Shown here: one piece after another, positions 1 to 10,302 of the stretch
Numbering within the stretch: position 1 is the stretch's first letter
Layout of the letters: each line of letters opens with the position of its first letter
Source: Micromonospora sediminicola
GTDB taxonomy: Bacteria; Actinomycetota; Actinomycetes; Mycobacteriales; Micromonosporaceae
Length of the DNA: 64,000 nt
NCBI RefSeq assembly: GCF_900089585.1
Contig: NZ_FLRH01000003.1
Location: 1 to 64,000 of the forward strand
Direction of reading: 5' to 3'
Program-made: the position numbers and the translations under genes
Notes under the pieces: model-generated
What the model saw: the letters and a program-made list of their open reading frames with translations, nothing else
Database searches by the model: none
What the model was told of the DNA's origin: nothing

Positions 1-848
1 GGGTGCGCGAGGTCCCGGGCGGGGCCTTCTCCGCGTACGCCTGCGGCGCGCTGCGCGGCGGCGACACCGTCGACGTGCTGCCCCCGCTGGGGCACTTCAC
101 CTCCGCGTTCGCCCCGGACCGGGTCCGCCGGTACGGCGCGGTGGTGGCCGGCTCCGGCATCACCCCGGTGCTCGGCCTGGCCGCGACCGCGCTGGCCGTC
201 GAGCCGGGGAGCACCTTCACCCTGGTGTACGGCAACCGCACGGCGAACACGGTGATGTTCGCCGAGGAGCTGGCCGACCTGAAGGACCGCTACCCGACCC
301 GGCTGCACCTGGTGCACGTGCTGTCCCGGGAGATGGGGGAGTCGGCGCTGCTGTCCGGGCGGATCGACGCCGACCGGCTGACCCGGCTGCTGGACTCGGT
401 CGTGCCCGGCGACGAGATCGAGGAGTGGTTCCTCTGCGGCCCGTACGGGATGGTGGTGGACGCCAAGGCGGTGCTGGCCGGTCGCGGGTGCCCGACTCGG
501 CGGTGCACACCGAGCTGTTCCACGTGGACGCCCCGCCGGAGCCGGTCCGCCGGGAGACCGACCGGCCCGGCGCCGGCGCCGAGGTGACGATCCTGCTGGA
601 CGGCCGCTCGTCGAGCTTCACCATGGGTCGGGACGAGCGGGTGCTGGACGCGGCGCTGCGGGTGCGTGGTGAGCTGCCGTACGCCTGCAAGGGTGGGGTC
701 TGCTCGACCTGCCGGGCCAAGGTGACCGAGGTGAGGTGACCATGGCGCGCAACTACGCCCTGAGCCGGACGAGGTCGCCGCCGGCTACGTGCTGACCTGC
801 CAGTCCAGCCCGGTCACCGACAAGCTGACCGTCGACTACGACGCCTAG
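1..848 (+). pseudogene. Left-arm copy of paaE, partial and frameshifted
   Basis: This is the 3' three quarters of the phenylacetyl-CoA epoxidase reductase gene, cut by the window edge and mirrored by the intact copy at 13221-14342. Three single-base losses relative to that copy (near 486, 730 and 763) split it into short frames. The ferredoxin-type cysteine cluster can still be read around 685-712, and the stop is TAG at 846-848. It is almost certainly a corrupted image of the right-arm gene, not a second paaE. Confidence 0.85.
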
Positions 849-1035
849 CGGCAAACACCACAAGGTGCCGTGGCGGCGCGACCCCCGAAGCCGACGCGGC
901 GCGCCACGTCCATTTCTTGTCCGAACGGTTCGGACAGCGGTAACCTTCAACTGCCAGGGGCACTAGCCCCGTGGAAGTGGACCCGGCAGCCTTCCGGACG
1001 GTGGGTGGGCCGGGTCTCGCGCTGTCTGCGCCTCG

Positions 1036-1564
1036 TCAGACCTGTCGCGACTCACTGACCATGCGACGGATGGAGTTCCTCCAGCGCCCGCCTTTGGCCC
1101 AGCACCACGCCAGCGCGTCGGGAATGGCCAGCAGGCACTCCTCGTGAGCACGCAGCTGGTCGTAACGCAGCCTCCCGTCCACCCCGCACTTCCTGACCTG
1201 CTCGAAGAGCAGGCGCTGATCGGCTTGGAAGGTCGAGTCGTCGCGTTCCAGGACGAGGGCGGGCAGCCCCGATCTTTGCCGCGTGCTCCACCAGAGAGAC
1301 GAGGCATGCCTCGCGAGCGACCCTGGCGTTGCGATGGTGCTTCGCGTCGAAGATGACGGCGTGCGCGGAGAGCGCGAGAAGCCCGTCGACGATCTGACGG
1401 CGCCGGTCGTCCCTCTCCTTGTGGAAGTGGATACGGCGTTGGCCGGGCAGGATGAGATCACGAATCGACCGGCGCGCAGCGGTCAGATCGGCCGGGTGCA
1501 TGACCACGGCGGCGACAAGAAGCCCTCGCTCCTTGGTCTCGTCGACGAAGACGTGCGCGGTCAT
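1036..1564 (-). pseudogene. Left-arm copy of the DUF3800-like gene, frameshifted
   Basis: This mirrors 12507-13034. Start ATG is at 1564 and stop TGA at 1036-1038. An extra G near 1255 moves the frame after about residue 100, so the LERDDS segment and the C-terminal PDALAWCWA segment fall in a different frame from the N-terminus. The intact version is in the right arm. Confidence 0.8.
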
Positions 1565-1601
1565 GGGACGAGGCCGCCTTCCTGTCGCTGCTCAGACCTG
1601 G

Positions 1602-1995
1602 TCAGGCGTTGACGATTTCCCTGATGCGTCGAGCTTCTGGCGGGCGGTCAGGCCGGCGGGGTTCTTGTGCCGATGACGTCCAGCTCTGCCCGGACGTCAC
1701 AGTCGTCCGGCTGTAGGACGGCATCGATCACACGCGCTCGAGGGCCGCCGTCCCGGACGTAGATCCAGACCGTCTGCGACTGCCGTGGCTCGGCGTTGAG
1801 CGCCGCGTCGAGCCGGTGGGAGGGGAAGAAGCCGAGGCCGGTCGCCCTGAGCGTGTCGGCGATCTCGGCCAGGACCCAGCGGCCGAGCTTGCGGTAGCCC
1901 AATTCGGTCCGCAACTCGCCGAGGGTCGCTTCCGTTAGTCCTCCGTCCGCTCGGCAACGGGCGGCGATGCCTTGAGCGTTTTCCGTCTCGCTCAC
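1602..1995 (-). pseudogene. Left-arm copy of the 131-aa cassette gene, frameshifted
   Basis: This mirrors 12074-12469. It is 394 nt instead of 396 nt because of two single-base losses near its 3' end (about 1633 and 1668), so the last roughly 20 residues are read out of frame. The GTG start at 1995 and its GGAG ribosome-binding site are preserved. Confidence 0.8.
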
Positions 1996-2172
1996 ATCCC
2001 ACTCCAGTGCGTCGATGGATCTCGACAAGATGATGCGAGATGCTAAACATCTTGTCAACAACCGCCGAACATTTTATATCGATCTTGGCGATATGATTGA
2101 GCAGGTGGGTTCGGCTCACACCGGAGGGCCCGGTACGGCGGCTTCCATCGGTGGCGACGTACGCTCGGGGAT

Positions 2173-3362
2173 GTGACGCGAACCGGGAGATCGACGACAT
2201 CCTGCAACGCGGCGCGGACGGCGGGCGGATCACGCCCGAGGAGGCCCTGCTGCTCTACACCGACGCGCCCTTCCACGCGCTGGGCGAGGCGGCCGACGCG
2301 GTCCGGCGCCGCCGCTACCCGGACAACATCGTCACGTACCTGATCGACCGCAACATCAACTACACGAACGTCTGCGTGACGGCGTGCAAGTTCTGCGCGT
2401 TCTACCGGGCGCCCAAGCACTCCGAGGGCTGGACCCACCCGACCGAGGAGATCCTGCGCCGCTGCGGCGAGGCGGTCGAGCTGGGCGCCACCCAGGTCAT
2501 GCTCCAGGGCGGGCACCACCCGGACTACGGCGTGGAGTACTACGAGGAGCTGTTCTCCTCGGTCAAGAAGGCCTACCCGCAGCTCGCCATCCACTCGATC
2601 GGGCCGAGCGAGATCCTGCACATGGCGAAGGTCTCCGGCGTGAGCCTGGACGAGGCGATCGCCCGGATCAAGGCCGCGGGCCTGGACTCGATCGCCGGCG
2701 CCGGCGCCGAGATGCTGCCGGACCGGCCGCGCAAGGCGATCGCGCCGCTGAAGGAGTCCGGCGCCCGCTGGCTGGAGGTCATGGAGCTGGCCCACCGGCA
2801 GGGCCTGGAGTCGACCGCGACCATGATGATGGGCACCGGCGAGACCAACGCCGAGCGGATCGAGCACCTGCGGATGATCCGCGACGTGCAGGACCGCACC
2901 GGCGGCTTCCGGGCCTTCATCCCGTGGACCTACCAGCCGGAGAACAACCACCTGAAGGGCCGCACCCAGGCGACCGCGCTGGAATACCTGCGGCTGATCG
3001 CGGTGGCCCGGCTCTTCTTCGAGACGGTGCCGCACCTCCAGGCGTCCTGGCTCACCACCGGTAAGGACGTGGGCCAGCTCGCGCTGCACATGGGCGTGGA
3101 CGATCTCGGTTCGATCATGCTGGAGGAGAACGTCATCTCCTCGGCCGGCGCCCGGCACCGGTCCAACCTGCACGAGCTGATCGGCATGATCCGCTCGGCG
3201 GACCGGATCCCCGCCCAGCGCGACACGCTCTACCGCCGGCTCGCGGTGCACCACACGCCCGCCGACGACCCGAGCGACGACCGGGTGGTGTCGCACTTCT
3301 CGTCGATCGCGCTGCCCGGCGGCGGCGCCGGGAAGTCACTGCCCCTGGTCGAGGTGAACTGA
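2173..3362 (+). pseudogene. Left-arm copy of mqnC, frameshift at codon 3
   Basis: This mirrors 10706-11896. It is one base shorter: a G is lost just after the GTG start (GACGCG here, GACGGCG in the right arm), which disconnects the start codon from an otherwise open 395-codon frame. The radical-SAM cysteine triad is intact. Treat it as a damaged image of the right-arm mqnC. Confidence 0.82.
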
Positions 3363-3763
3363 CGCGGCTCCACCGTTCGGCTGGACGGCCCGTCGATTCC
3401 GGTGAAGCTTCGGCGTGGATCTCGACGGGCCCGTCGGCGGGCCGCTAACGTGCCCGCTCGGCACCGTCCATCAGGGCCGCGAGCTGCCAGGTAACAGGTC
3501 GGCGGCGACCCGGTCGAGGGCGGTACCGCGCGCCGTCGCGGCGACTACGCTGGCGGCGTCCGGCGGACCGTCGTCCTCCATCGGCCCATGAGGGCCGTTC
3601 ACATAACGCACCGCGGCAAGGGCGGGATGGTGACCATCCCGCCCTTGCTGTCGGTGGCGGTCAGTGGGAATTGCAACCGTACGGCGCTGGCGCGTCGATG
3701 CGTCGCTCCGGTACCGTCCGTTCGTTCCGTGCCCGATCGGCACGTCCCTACCCCCGGGGAACC
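3363..3763. other. Intergenic region, left-arm mirror
   Basis: This 401-bp spacer mirrors 10303-10705. No gene is supported in it. It holds the mirrored GC hairpin near 3617-3650, which has lost one G here compared with the right arm. Confidence 0.6.
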
Positions 3764-5015
3764 ATGACCTTCCGATACCGCTCCACGCTGGCCCGCGCCG
3801 GCGTGGTGGCCCTGCTCTCCACCGCCGCGCCGGTCGCGTTCGGCGTGCCGGCGCAGGCGGCCGACCTGGCCGACCTCGTCCTCGCCCCGATCAGCACCGG
3901 GCTGGCCAGGGGCGTCGAGGCGGCCCAGGCAAAGCCGGTCAAGTTCACCGTCACCAACGTCGGCACCGCCACCGCCAAGGACGTCAGCGTCCGGGTCAAG
4001 GTGGACGATCTCAACCCGAAGCGGGTGGGCTACCTGCGCCCGGCCGGCTGCCGGGTGGTCTCCCCGCAGCTCTTCGACTGCCTCCTGGGCGACGTGCCGG
4101 CCGGCACCAGCGAGGACTTCGGCATCCCGCTGTTCAGCACCGGCGGCAAGGGGACGGCGGCGTGCTGACCGTCGGCGTCTCCACCACCACCCCGCAGCCG
4201 AACACCGCCGACGACATCGTCGAGCTGCCGATCCGGGTGACCAAGCCGGGTTACGACCTCACCGCCTGGGTGCAGGACATCCAGGACAACGTCGTGGTCA
4301 ACGGCGCGGTGCGGGACGAGCCGGACCTGAAGCCGGTGCGTCGGGGCAGGACGGTCCCGCTGGACTGGGCGGCCTACAACCACGGCAGCCAGTCGCCACC
4401 GTGTCGTCTACGGCCTCACGCTGCCCGCCGGGGTCGCCTTCGTCGACCTGCCGGAGGCTGCGTGCGCCAGGAGGTGCTGGGCAAGCAGCAGGCCGTCTGC
4501 GAGGACGCGGGCGCGGTGATCCGGCCCGGCCAGTACTACACCGCCGGGGTCACCGTGCGCGTCGGCGACGACGTGACCGACCGTGCTGCACGAGGGCGAC
4601 TTCTTCGCCTACGGACTGGACCGCGCCGGGCACGCCGGACGAGGCGCCCAAGGCGGCCAGCCAGGCGCAACGACGCACCTTCGCCGAGGTCGACGAGCTG
4701 GACAACCACACCATCTTCGAGGCCTTCGTCGACCTGTCCGCCGAGCCCACGCCCGGCCCCAGCGGCACCCCGCAGCCGACGCCGACCGCCGAGCCGACCC
4801 CGAGCGGCGGCGCGACCGCGGTCCCGACCCCGACGGCGGGTGGCGGCAACGGCGGTGGCTCCGGTGACGGCGGCCTGCCGGTGACCGGTGTGCAGGTGGG
4901 CCTGATCGGCGGTGTCGGCGCGGTCGTCCTCGCCGCCGGTGCGGCGCTGATGATGCTGTCCCGGCGCCGCAAGGTGGTCCTGGTCGCCCCGACCGAGGAG
5001 CGCACCGAGGACTGA
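3764..5015 (+). pseudogene. Left-arm copy of the LPxTG surface protein gene, multiply frameshifted
   Basis: This mirrors 9043-10302. It is 8 nt shorter, with losses near 4152, 4395, 4458, 4578 and 4626 that break it into several frames. The signal-peptide start at 3764 and the C-terminal LPVTG plus membrane anchor near 4878-5015 are still recognisable in different frames. The concentration of indels shows how poor this arm is. Confidence 0.85.
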
Positions 5016-5114
5016 CCGGAGACGGTTATTGGACGAGGGTGGGGTGGGCGACCACCCCGCCCTCGTCGCGTACCCGGGGGGAGCCGGGGCCGGCGTGGCT
5101 GGCAGAGTGGAGGG

Positions 5115-5825
5115 GTGAGCCGTACCCCGCAGGGCCAGCGCGCCAGCCTGGACAAGCAGCCGCACGAGGTCGCCGCCATGTTCGACGGTGTGGCGGCCCG
5201 CTACGACCTGACCAACACCGTGCTCTCCTTCGGGCAGGACCGGTCCTGGCGGCGGGCCACCCGGGCGGCGCTCGGCCTGCGCCCCGGCGAGCGGGTGCTG
5301 GACGTGGGCGCCGGCACCGGGGTGTCGACCGAGGAACTGGCCCACTCCGGGGCGTACGCGGTCGGCGCCGACCTGTCGCTGGGCATGCTGCACGCCGGCA
5401 AGCGCACCCGCCCGGCGGTGCCGCTGCTGGCCGGGGACGCGCTGCGGCTGCCGTTCGCCGACGCCAGCTTCGACGCGGTGACCATCTCCTTCGCGCTGCG
5501 CAACGTGAGTGACACCGACGCCGCGCTGCGCGAGCTGGCCCGGGTGACCCGGCCGGGCGGACGGCTGGTGGTCTGCGAGTTCAGCACGCCGGTGAACCCG
5601 GCGTTCCGCACGGTCTACCTGTCGTACCTGATGCGGTCGCTGCCGGCGGTGGCCCGCGCGGTGTCCAGCAACCCCGACGCCTACGTCTACCTCGCGGAGT
5701 CGATCCGGGCCTGGCCGGACCAGGCCGCGCTGGCCGCGCGGATCGGTGCGGCCGGGTGGGGCCGGGTGGCCTGGCGCAACCTGACCGGCGGCGTCGTCGC
5801 GCTGCACCGCGCCGTCCGGGACTGA
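5115..5825 (+). CDS. menG: Demethylmenaquinone methyltransferase, left-arm duplicate
   Basis: This 236-aa frame is the same as the right-arm copy at 8233-8943, and it is one of only two left-arm genes that escaped indels. The SAM-binding VLDVGAGTG motif is at residues 61-69. It starts with GTG. Because it lies inside the suspected foldback it should be counted once, with the right-arm copy taken as the genomic one. Confidence 0.7.
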   Translation: MSRTPQGQRASLDKQPHEVAAMFDGVAARYDLTNTVLSFGQDRSWRRATRAALGLRPGERVLDVGAGTGVSTEELAHSGAYAVGADLSLGMLHAGKRTRPAVPLLAGDALRLPFADASFDAVTISFALRNVSDTDAALRELARVTRPGGRLVVCEFSTPVNPAFRTVYLSYLMRSLPAVARAVSSNPDAYVYLAESIRAWPDQAALAARIGAAGWGRVAWRNLTGGVVALHRAVRD

Positions 5826-5899
5826 TCCCTCGGTCGACTCAAACCGACCATTTCGTGAATATCCGGTTCTGGTCTACTTTGTCCCGTAGGCTCGCCCCC

Positions 5900-6118
5900 A
5901 TGACGGGATCGGACCAGGTCGCCACCGACGACGACGCCGCCGAGCTGATCGCCCAGCTCAGGGAGTTGGCCGGGGCGGATCCCGCGGACGTCCGTCAGGT
6001 CGTCGCCGAGGTGCTGGCGGCGTTGGACCGCGCGGCCGGGGGCGCGCTGCGCGACCATCTGCCCGAGGCGATCCGCCTCGACGCCGGCCTGGGGCCGGCC
6101 ACGCCGGCCCGCCCGTGA
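5900..6118 (+). CDS. 72-aa acidic hypothetical protein, left-arm duplicate
   Basis: This is identical to the right-arm frame at 7940-8158. No function was recognised. It is rich in Asp, Glu and Ala, with no membrane segment. Count it once. Confidence 0.5.
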   Translation: MTGSDQVATDDDAAELIAQLRELAGADPADVRQVVAEVLAALDRAAGGALRDHLPEAIRLDAGLGPATPARP

Positions 6119-6252
6119 CCGATATCCACATCCTTACCGGCGGGTTTCCGTGAAGTTAGGCACCCCTGGTCGCATACAGGTGTAACGCCGGTCATAGACT
6201 CCAACCCGATCGGCTTGTGAAGCATTTCACGAGCATGCGGGAGGAGGCGCGG

Positions 6253-7013
6253 ATGACCGCGGTGGAGAACGACGCCGACGTCATCGTCGTGGGCGCCGGT
6301 CCCGGAGGATCGGCCACGGCGTACCACCTGGCGCGGCACGGCGTACGCGTGCTGCTGCTGGAGAAGACGGAGTTTCCCCGGGAGAAGGTCTGCGGCGACG
6401 GGCTCACGCCCCGCGCCGTGCGGCAGCTGATCCGGATGGGCGTGGACACCTCGCCCGAGGCCGGCTGGCTGCACAACAAGGGCCTGCGGGTGATCGGCGG
6501 TGGGGTACGCCTGGAGCTGGACTGGCCCGACTGGCCAGCTTCCCCAACTACGGCCTGGTCCGGACCCGGCTCGACTTCGACGACCTGCTCGCCCAGCGTG
6601 CCGTCGCCGCCGGCGCGAAGCTGCGCACCGGGGTGAACGTCCTGACCCCGGTGCTGGACGCGGACGACCGGGTGATCGGCGTGCAGGCCGAGGTCGGCCC
6701 GGACAAGGAGCCGGCCACCTTCCACGCGCCGCTGGTGGTCGCCGCCGACGGGGTCTCCGGCCGCTTCCCGCTCGCGCTCGGGCTGACCAAGCGGGAGGAC
6801 CGGCCGATCGGCGTCGCGGTCCGCCGCTACTACCGCTCGCCCGCCAAGCACGACGACGACTACCTGGAGTCCTGGCTGGAGCTGCGGGCCAAGGGCAACG
6901 ACGCGCTGCTGCCCGGCTACGGCTGGATCTTCGGCCTCGGCGACGGCCGGGTGAACGTCGGCCTGGGCGTGCTCAACTCCTCCTCCGCGTTCGGCAAGAC
7001 GAACTACCGGCGA
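6253..7013 (+). pseudogene. Left-arm copy of geranylgeranyl reductase, frameshifted and cut at the turn
   Basis: This mirrors 7044-7805. One C is lost near 6530 (CCCGACTGG here, CCCGACCTGG in the right arm), which shifts the frame about 90 codons in. The coding sequence stops matching at 7013, where the inverted repeat turns. The C-terminal part of the enzyme is absent on both arms. Confidence 0.85.
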
Positions 7014-7043
7014 GCTGCTTGGCCAGCCAGACTGGTGAGCCAG
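7014..7043. other. Turn of the giant inverted repeat
   Basis: These 30 bases separate the two arms. Read on the minus strand they continue the reductase gene after the NYRR codons. With small indels allowed they can be read as an LLTxWLA-like segment, which I recall as typical of actinobacterial homologues at this point. This is what a read that switches strands inside the gene would leave: one side continues briefly with noisy bases, then the other strand is copied back. Confidence 0.7.
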
Positions 7044-7805
7044 TCGCCGGTAGTTCGTCTTGCCGAACGCGGAGGAGGAGTTGAGCACGCCCAGGCCGAC
7101 GTTCACCCGGCCGTCGCCGAGGCCGAAGATCCAGCCGTAGCCGGGCAGCAGCGCGTCGTTGCCCTTGGCCCGCAGCTCCAGCCAGGACTCCAGGTAGTCG
7201 TCGTCGTGCTTGGCGGGCGAGCGGTAGTAGCGGCGGACCGCGACGCCGATCGGCCGGTCCTCCCGCTTGGTCAGCCCGAGCGCGAGCGGGAAGCGGCCGG
7301 AGACCCCGTCGGCGGCGACCACCAGCGGCGCGTGGAAGGTGGCCGGCTCCTTGTCCGGGCCGACCTCGGCCTGCACGCCGATCACCCGGTCGTCCGCGTC
7401 CAGCACCGGGGTCAGGACGTTCACCCCGGTGCGCAGCTTCGCGCCGGCGGCGACGGCACGCTGGGCGAGCAGGTCGTCGAAGTCGAGCCGGGTCCGGACC
7501 AGGCCGTAGTTGGGGAAGCTGGCCAGGTCGGGCCAGTCCAGCTCCAGGCGTACCCCACCGCCGATCACCCGCAGGCCCTTGTTGTGCAGCCAGCCGGCCT
7601 CGGGCGAGGTGTCCACGCCCATCCGGATCAGCTGCCGCACGGCGCGGGGCGTGAGCCCGTCGCCGCAGACCTTCTCCCGGGGAAACTCCGTCTTCTCCAG
7701 CAGCAGCACGCGTACGCCGTGCCGCGCCAGGTGGTACGCCGTGGCCGATCCTCCGGGACCGGCGCCCACGACGATGACGTCGGCGTCGTTCTCCACCGCG
7801 GTCAT
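7044..7805 (-). pseudogene. Geranylgeranyl reductase-family FAD oxidoreductase, truncated at the turn
   Basis: This encodes the N-terminal 254 residues of a flavoprotein of the geranylgeranyl/digeranylgeranylglycerophospholipid reductase family. In actinobacteria, members saturate the isoprenoid side chain of menaquinone (MenJ-type) or reduce other polyprenyl lipids. The dinucleotide-binding GAGPGG is at residues 14-19, and the family KVCGDGLTPR segment follows around residue 45. I chose ATG 7805 because GGAGG lies just upstream; an upstream ATG at 7841 is less likely. Family members are roughly 400-430 aa, so about 40% is missing because the sequence folds back at 7044. It follows menG, fitting a quinone role. 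In the real genome the gene is probably complete. Confidence 0.8.
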
Positions 7806-7939
7806 CCGCGCCTCCTCCCGCATGCTCGTGAAATGCTTCACAAGCCGATCGGGTTGGAGTCTATGACCGGCGTTACACCTGTATGCGACCAGGGGTGCCT
7901 AACTTCACGGAAACCCGCCGGTAAGGATGTGGATATCGG

Positions 7940-8158
7940 TCACGGGCGGGCCGGCGTGGCCGGCCCCAGGCCGGCGTCGAGGCGGATCGCCTCGGGCAGA
8001 TGGTCGCGCAGCGCGCCCCCGGCCGCGCGGTCCAACGCCGCCAGCACCTCGGCGACGACCTGACGGACGTCCGCGGGATCCGCCCCGGCCAACTCCCTGA
8101 GCTGGGCGATCAGCTCGGCGGCGTCGTCGTCGGTGGCGACCTGGTCCGATCCCGTCAT
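7940..8158 (-). CDS. 72-aa acidic hypothetical protein
   Basis: No family was recognised. It is a short Ala/Asp/Glu-rich protein (MTGSDQVATDDDAAELIAQL at the N-terminus), predicted soluble and largely helical, with no cysteines or membrane span. It sits between menG and the reductase gene on the same strand. The ATG at 8158 is the only reasonable start. It may be a small accessory protein of the quinone locus, but nothing in the sequence shows that. Confidence 0.5.
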   Translation of the reverse strand: MTGSDQVATDDDAAELIAQLRELAGADPADVRQVVAEVLAALDRAAGGALRDHLPEAIRLDAGLGPATPARP

Positions 8159-8232
8159 GGGGGCGAGCCTACGGGACAAAGTAGACCAGAACCGGATATT
8201 CACGAAATGGTCGGTTTGAGTCGACCGAGGGA

Positions 8233-8943
8233 TCAGTCCCGGACGGCGCGGTGCAGCGCGACGACGCCGCCGGTCAGGTTGCGCCAGGCCACCCGGCCCC
8301 ACCCGGCCGCACCGATCCGCGCGGCCAGCGCGGCCTGGTCCGGCCAGGCCCGGATCGACTCCGCGAGGTAGACGTAGGCGTCGGGGTTGCTGGACACCGC
8401 GCGGGCCACCGCCGGCAGCGACCGCATCAGGTACGACAGGTAGACCGTGCGGAACGCCGGGTTCACCGGCGTGCTGAACTCGCAGACCACCAGCCGTCCG
8501 CCCGGCCGGGTCACCCGGGCCAGCTCGCGCAGCGCGGCGTCGGTGTCACTCACGTTGCGCAGCGCGAAGGAGATGGTCACCGCGTCGAAGCTGGCGTCGG
8601 CGAACGGCAGCCGCAGCGCGTCCCCGGCCAGCAGCGGCACCGCCGGGCGGGTGCGCTTGCCGGCGTGCAGCATGCCCAGCGACAGGTCGGCGCCGACCGC
8701 GTACGCCCCGGAGTGGGCCAGTTCCTCGGTCGACACCCCGGTGCCGGCGCCCACGTCCAGCACCCGCTCGCCGGGGCGCAGGCCGAGCGCCGCCCGGGTG
8801 GCCCGCCGCCAGGACCGGTCCTGCCCGAAGGAGAGCACGGTGTTGGTCAGGTCGTAGCGGGCCGCCACACCGTCGAACATGGCGGCGACCTCGTGCGGCT
8901 GCTTGTCCAGGCTGGCGCGCTGGCCCTGCGGGGTACGGCTCAC
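8233..8943 (-). CDS. menG: Demethylmenaquinone methyltransferase (UbiE/MenG family)
   Basis: This 236-aa SAM-dependent C-methyltransferase carries out the last step of menaquinone synthesis, methylating demethylmenaquinone on the quinone ring. The SAM-binding motif VLDVGAGTG is at residues 61-69. The family N-terminus ([13 protein letters not shown], residues 22-34) and the RNVSD segment near residue 130 fit UbiE/MenG. It starts with GTG at 8943. Neighbours support the role: mqnC is upstream on the same strand and a polyprenyl reductase is downstream. Length is normal for the family (about 230-250 aa). The family also contains the ubiquinone enzyme UbiE, but the futalosine genes here point to menaquinone. 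Confidence 0.9.
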   Translation of the reverse strand: MSRTPQGQRASLDKQPHEVAAMFDGVAARYDLTNTVLSFGQDRSWRRATRAALGLRPGERVLDVGAGTGVSTEELAHSGAYAVGADLSLGMLHAGKRTRPAVPLLAGDALRLPFADASFDAVTISFALRNVSDTDAALRELARVTRPGGRLVVCEFSTPVNPAFRTVYLSYLMRSLPAVARAVSSNPDAYVYLAESIRAWPDQAALAARIGAAGWGRVAWRNLTGGVVALHRAVRD

Positions 8944-8990
8944 CCCTCCACTCTGCCAGCCACGCCGGCCCCGGCTCCCCCCGGGTACGC

Positions 8991-9026
8991 GACGAGGGCG
9001 GGGTGGTCGCCCACCCCACCCTCGTC
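8991..9026 (-). terminator. GC hairpin after the LPxTG gene
   Basis: A 16-bp stem (8991-9006 with 9011-9026, one mismatch) closes a TCGC tetraloop, 17 bases past the stop of the surface-protein gene and 48 bases before the menG start. There is no U tract, which is common for terminators in high-GC actinobacteria. Confidence 0.7.
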
Positions 9027-9042
9027 CAATAACCGTCTCCGG

Positions 9043-10302
9043 TCAGTCCTCGGTGCGCTCCTCGGTCGGGGCGACCAGGACCACCTTGCGGCGCCGGGAC
9101 AGCATCATCAGCGCCGCACCGGCGGCGAGGACGACCGCGCCGACACCGCCGATCAGGCCCACCTGCACACCGGTCACCGGCAGGCCGCCGTCACCGGAGC
9201 CACCGCCGTTGCCGCCACCCGCCGTCGGGGTCGGGACCGCGGTCGCGCCGCCGCTCGGGGTCGGCTCGGCGGTCGGCGTCGGCTGCGGGGTGCCGCTGGG
9301 GCCGGGCGTGGGCTCGGCGGACAGGTCGACGAAGGCCTCGAAGATGGTGTGGTTGTCCAGCTCGTCGACCTCGGCGAAGGTGCGTCGTTGCGCCTGGCTG
9401 GCCGCCTTGGGCGCCTCGTCCGGCGTGCCCTCGGCGCGGTCCAGTCCGTAGGCGAAGAAGTCGCCCTCGTGCAGCACGGTCTCGGTCACGTCGTCGCCGA
9501 CGCGCACGGTGACCCCGGCGGTGTAGTACTGGCCGGGCCGGATCACCGCGCCCGCGTCCTCGCAGACGGCCTGCTGCTTGCCCAGCACCTCCTGGCGCAC
9601 GCAGCCCTCCGGCAGGTCGACGAAGGCGACCCCGGCGGGCAGCGTGAGGCCGTAGACGACACCGGTGGCCGACTGGCTGCCGTGGTTGTAGGCCGCCCAG
9701 TCCAGCGGGACCGTCCTGCCCCGACGCACCGGCTTCAGGTCCGGCTCGTCCCGCACCGCGCCGTTGACCACGACGTTGTCCTGGATGTCCTGCACCCAGG
9801 CGGTGAGGTCGTAACCCGGCTTGGTCACCCGGATCGGCAGCTCGACGATGTCGTCGGCGGTGTTCGGCTGCGGGGTGGTGGTGGAGACGCCGACGGTCAG
9901 CACGCCGCCGTCCCCCTTGCCGCCGGTGCTGAACAGCGGGATGCCGAAGTCCTCGCTGGTGCCGGCCGGCACGTCGCCCAGGAGGCAGTCGAAGAGCTGC
10001 GGGGAGACCACCCGGCAGCCGGCCGGGCGCAGGTAGCCCACCCGCTTCGGGTTGAGATCGTCCACCTTGACCCGGACGCTGACGTCCTTGGCGGTGGCGG
10101 TGCCGACGTTGGTGACGGTGAACTTGACCGGCTTTGCCTGGGCCGCCTCGACGCCCCTGGCCAGCCCGGTGCTGATCGGGGCGAGGACGAGGTCGGCCAG
10201 GTCGGCCGCCTGCGCCGGCACGCCGAACGCGACCGGCGCGGCGGTGGAGAGCAGGGCCACCACGCCGGCGCGGGCCAGCGTGGAGCGGTATCGGAAGGTC
10301 AT
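9043..10302 (-). CDS. Secreted LPxTG-anchored cell-surface protein
   Basis: This 419-aa exported protein carries a sortase signal. Residues 1-32 form a signal peptide ending near VPAQAA. Residues about 35-340 contain two regions rich in beta-strand-like, Val/Thr-rich sequence with VTNVGTATA and DLTAW segments, resembling DUF11/CARDB-type surface repeats. Residues about 345-372 are a Thr/Pro/Gly linker. LPVTG at 374-378 is followed by a membrane segment and an RRRK tail, the classic cell-wall sorting signal. ATG 10302 is preceded by GGGGGA. Hairpins flank the gene, so it is probably a single-gene unit. The ligand or role is unknown. Its position between mqnC and menG is not functionally explained. 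Confidence 0.85.
   Translation of the reverse strand: MTFRYRSTLARAGVVALLSTAAPVAFGVPAQAADLADLVLAPISTGLARGVEAAQAKPVKFTVTNVGTATAKDVSVRVKVDDLNPKRVGYLRPAGCRVVSPQLFDCLLGDVPAGTSEDFGIPLFSTGGKGDGGVLTVGVSTTTPQPNTADDIVELPIRVTKPGYDLTAWVQDIQDNVVVNGAVRDEPDLKPVRRGRTVPLDWAAYNHGSQSATGVVYGLTLPAGVAFVDLPEGCVRQEVLGKQQAVCEDAGAVIRPGQYYTAGVTVRVGDDVTETVLHEGDFFAYGLDRAEGTPDEAPKAASQAQRRTFAEVDELDNHTIFEAFVDLSAEPTPGPSGTPQPTPTAEPTPSGGATAVPTPTAGGGNGGGSGDGGLPVTGVQVGLIGGVGAVVLAAGAALMMLSRRRKVVLVAPTEERTED

Larger units (their letters stand above)
1..7013. repeat. Left arm of 7-kb inverted repeat (probable foldback artefact)
   Basis: This arm is the reverse complement of 7044-14071, matched gene by gene from paaE at the outer end to the geranylgeranyl reductase at the turn. 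Base 1 pairs with about 14071, and 7013 pairs with 7044. The left arm is 15 bases shorter. Differences I checked by eye are almost all single-base losses in G or C runs, with a few single-base gains (near 853 and 1255). These break most left-arm reading frames while the right-arm frames are open. That pattern fits a low-coverage, error-rich read end rather than an evolved duplication. It should not be used for gene counts. Confidence 0.97.

Noticed and set aside
6192..7841. A 549-codon minus-strand frame spanning the turn
   Set aside because: It joins the N-terminal half of the reductase to the antisense of its own mirror copy. It is a product of the inverted repeat.
6633..8063. A 476-codon plus-strand frame across the turn
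   Set aside because: Same reason: sense reductase followed by antisense sequence; the second half shows no protein similarity pattern.
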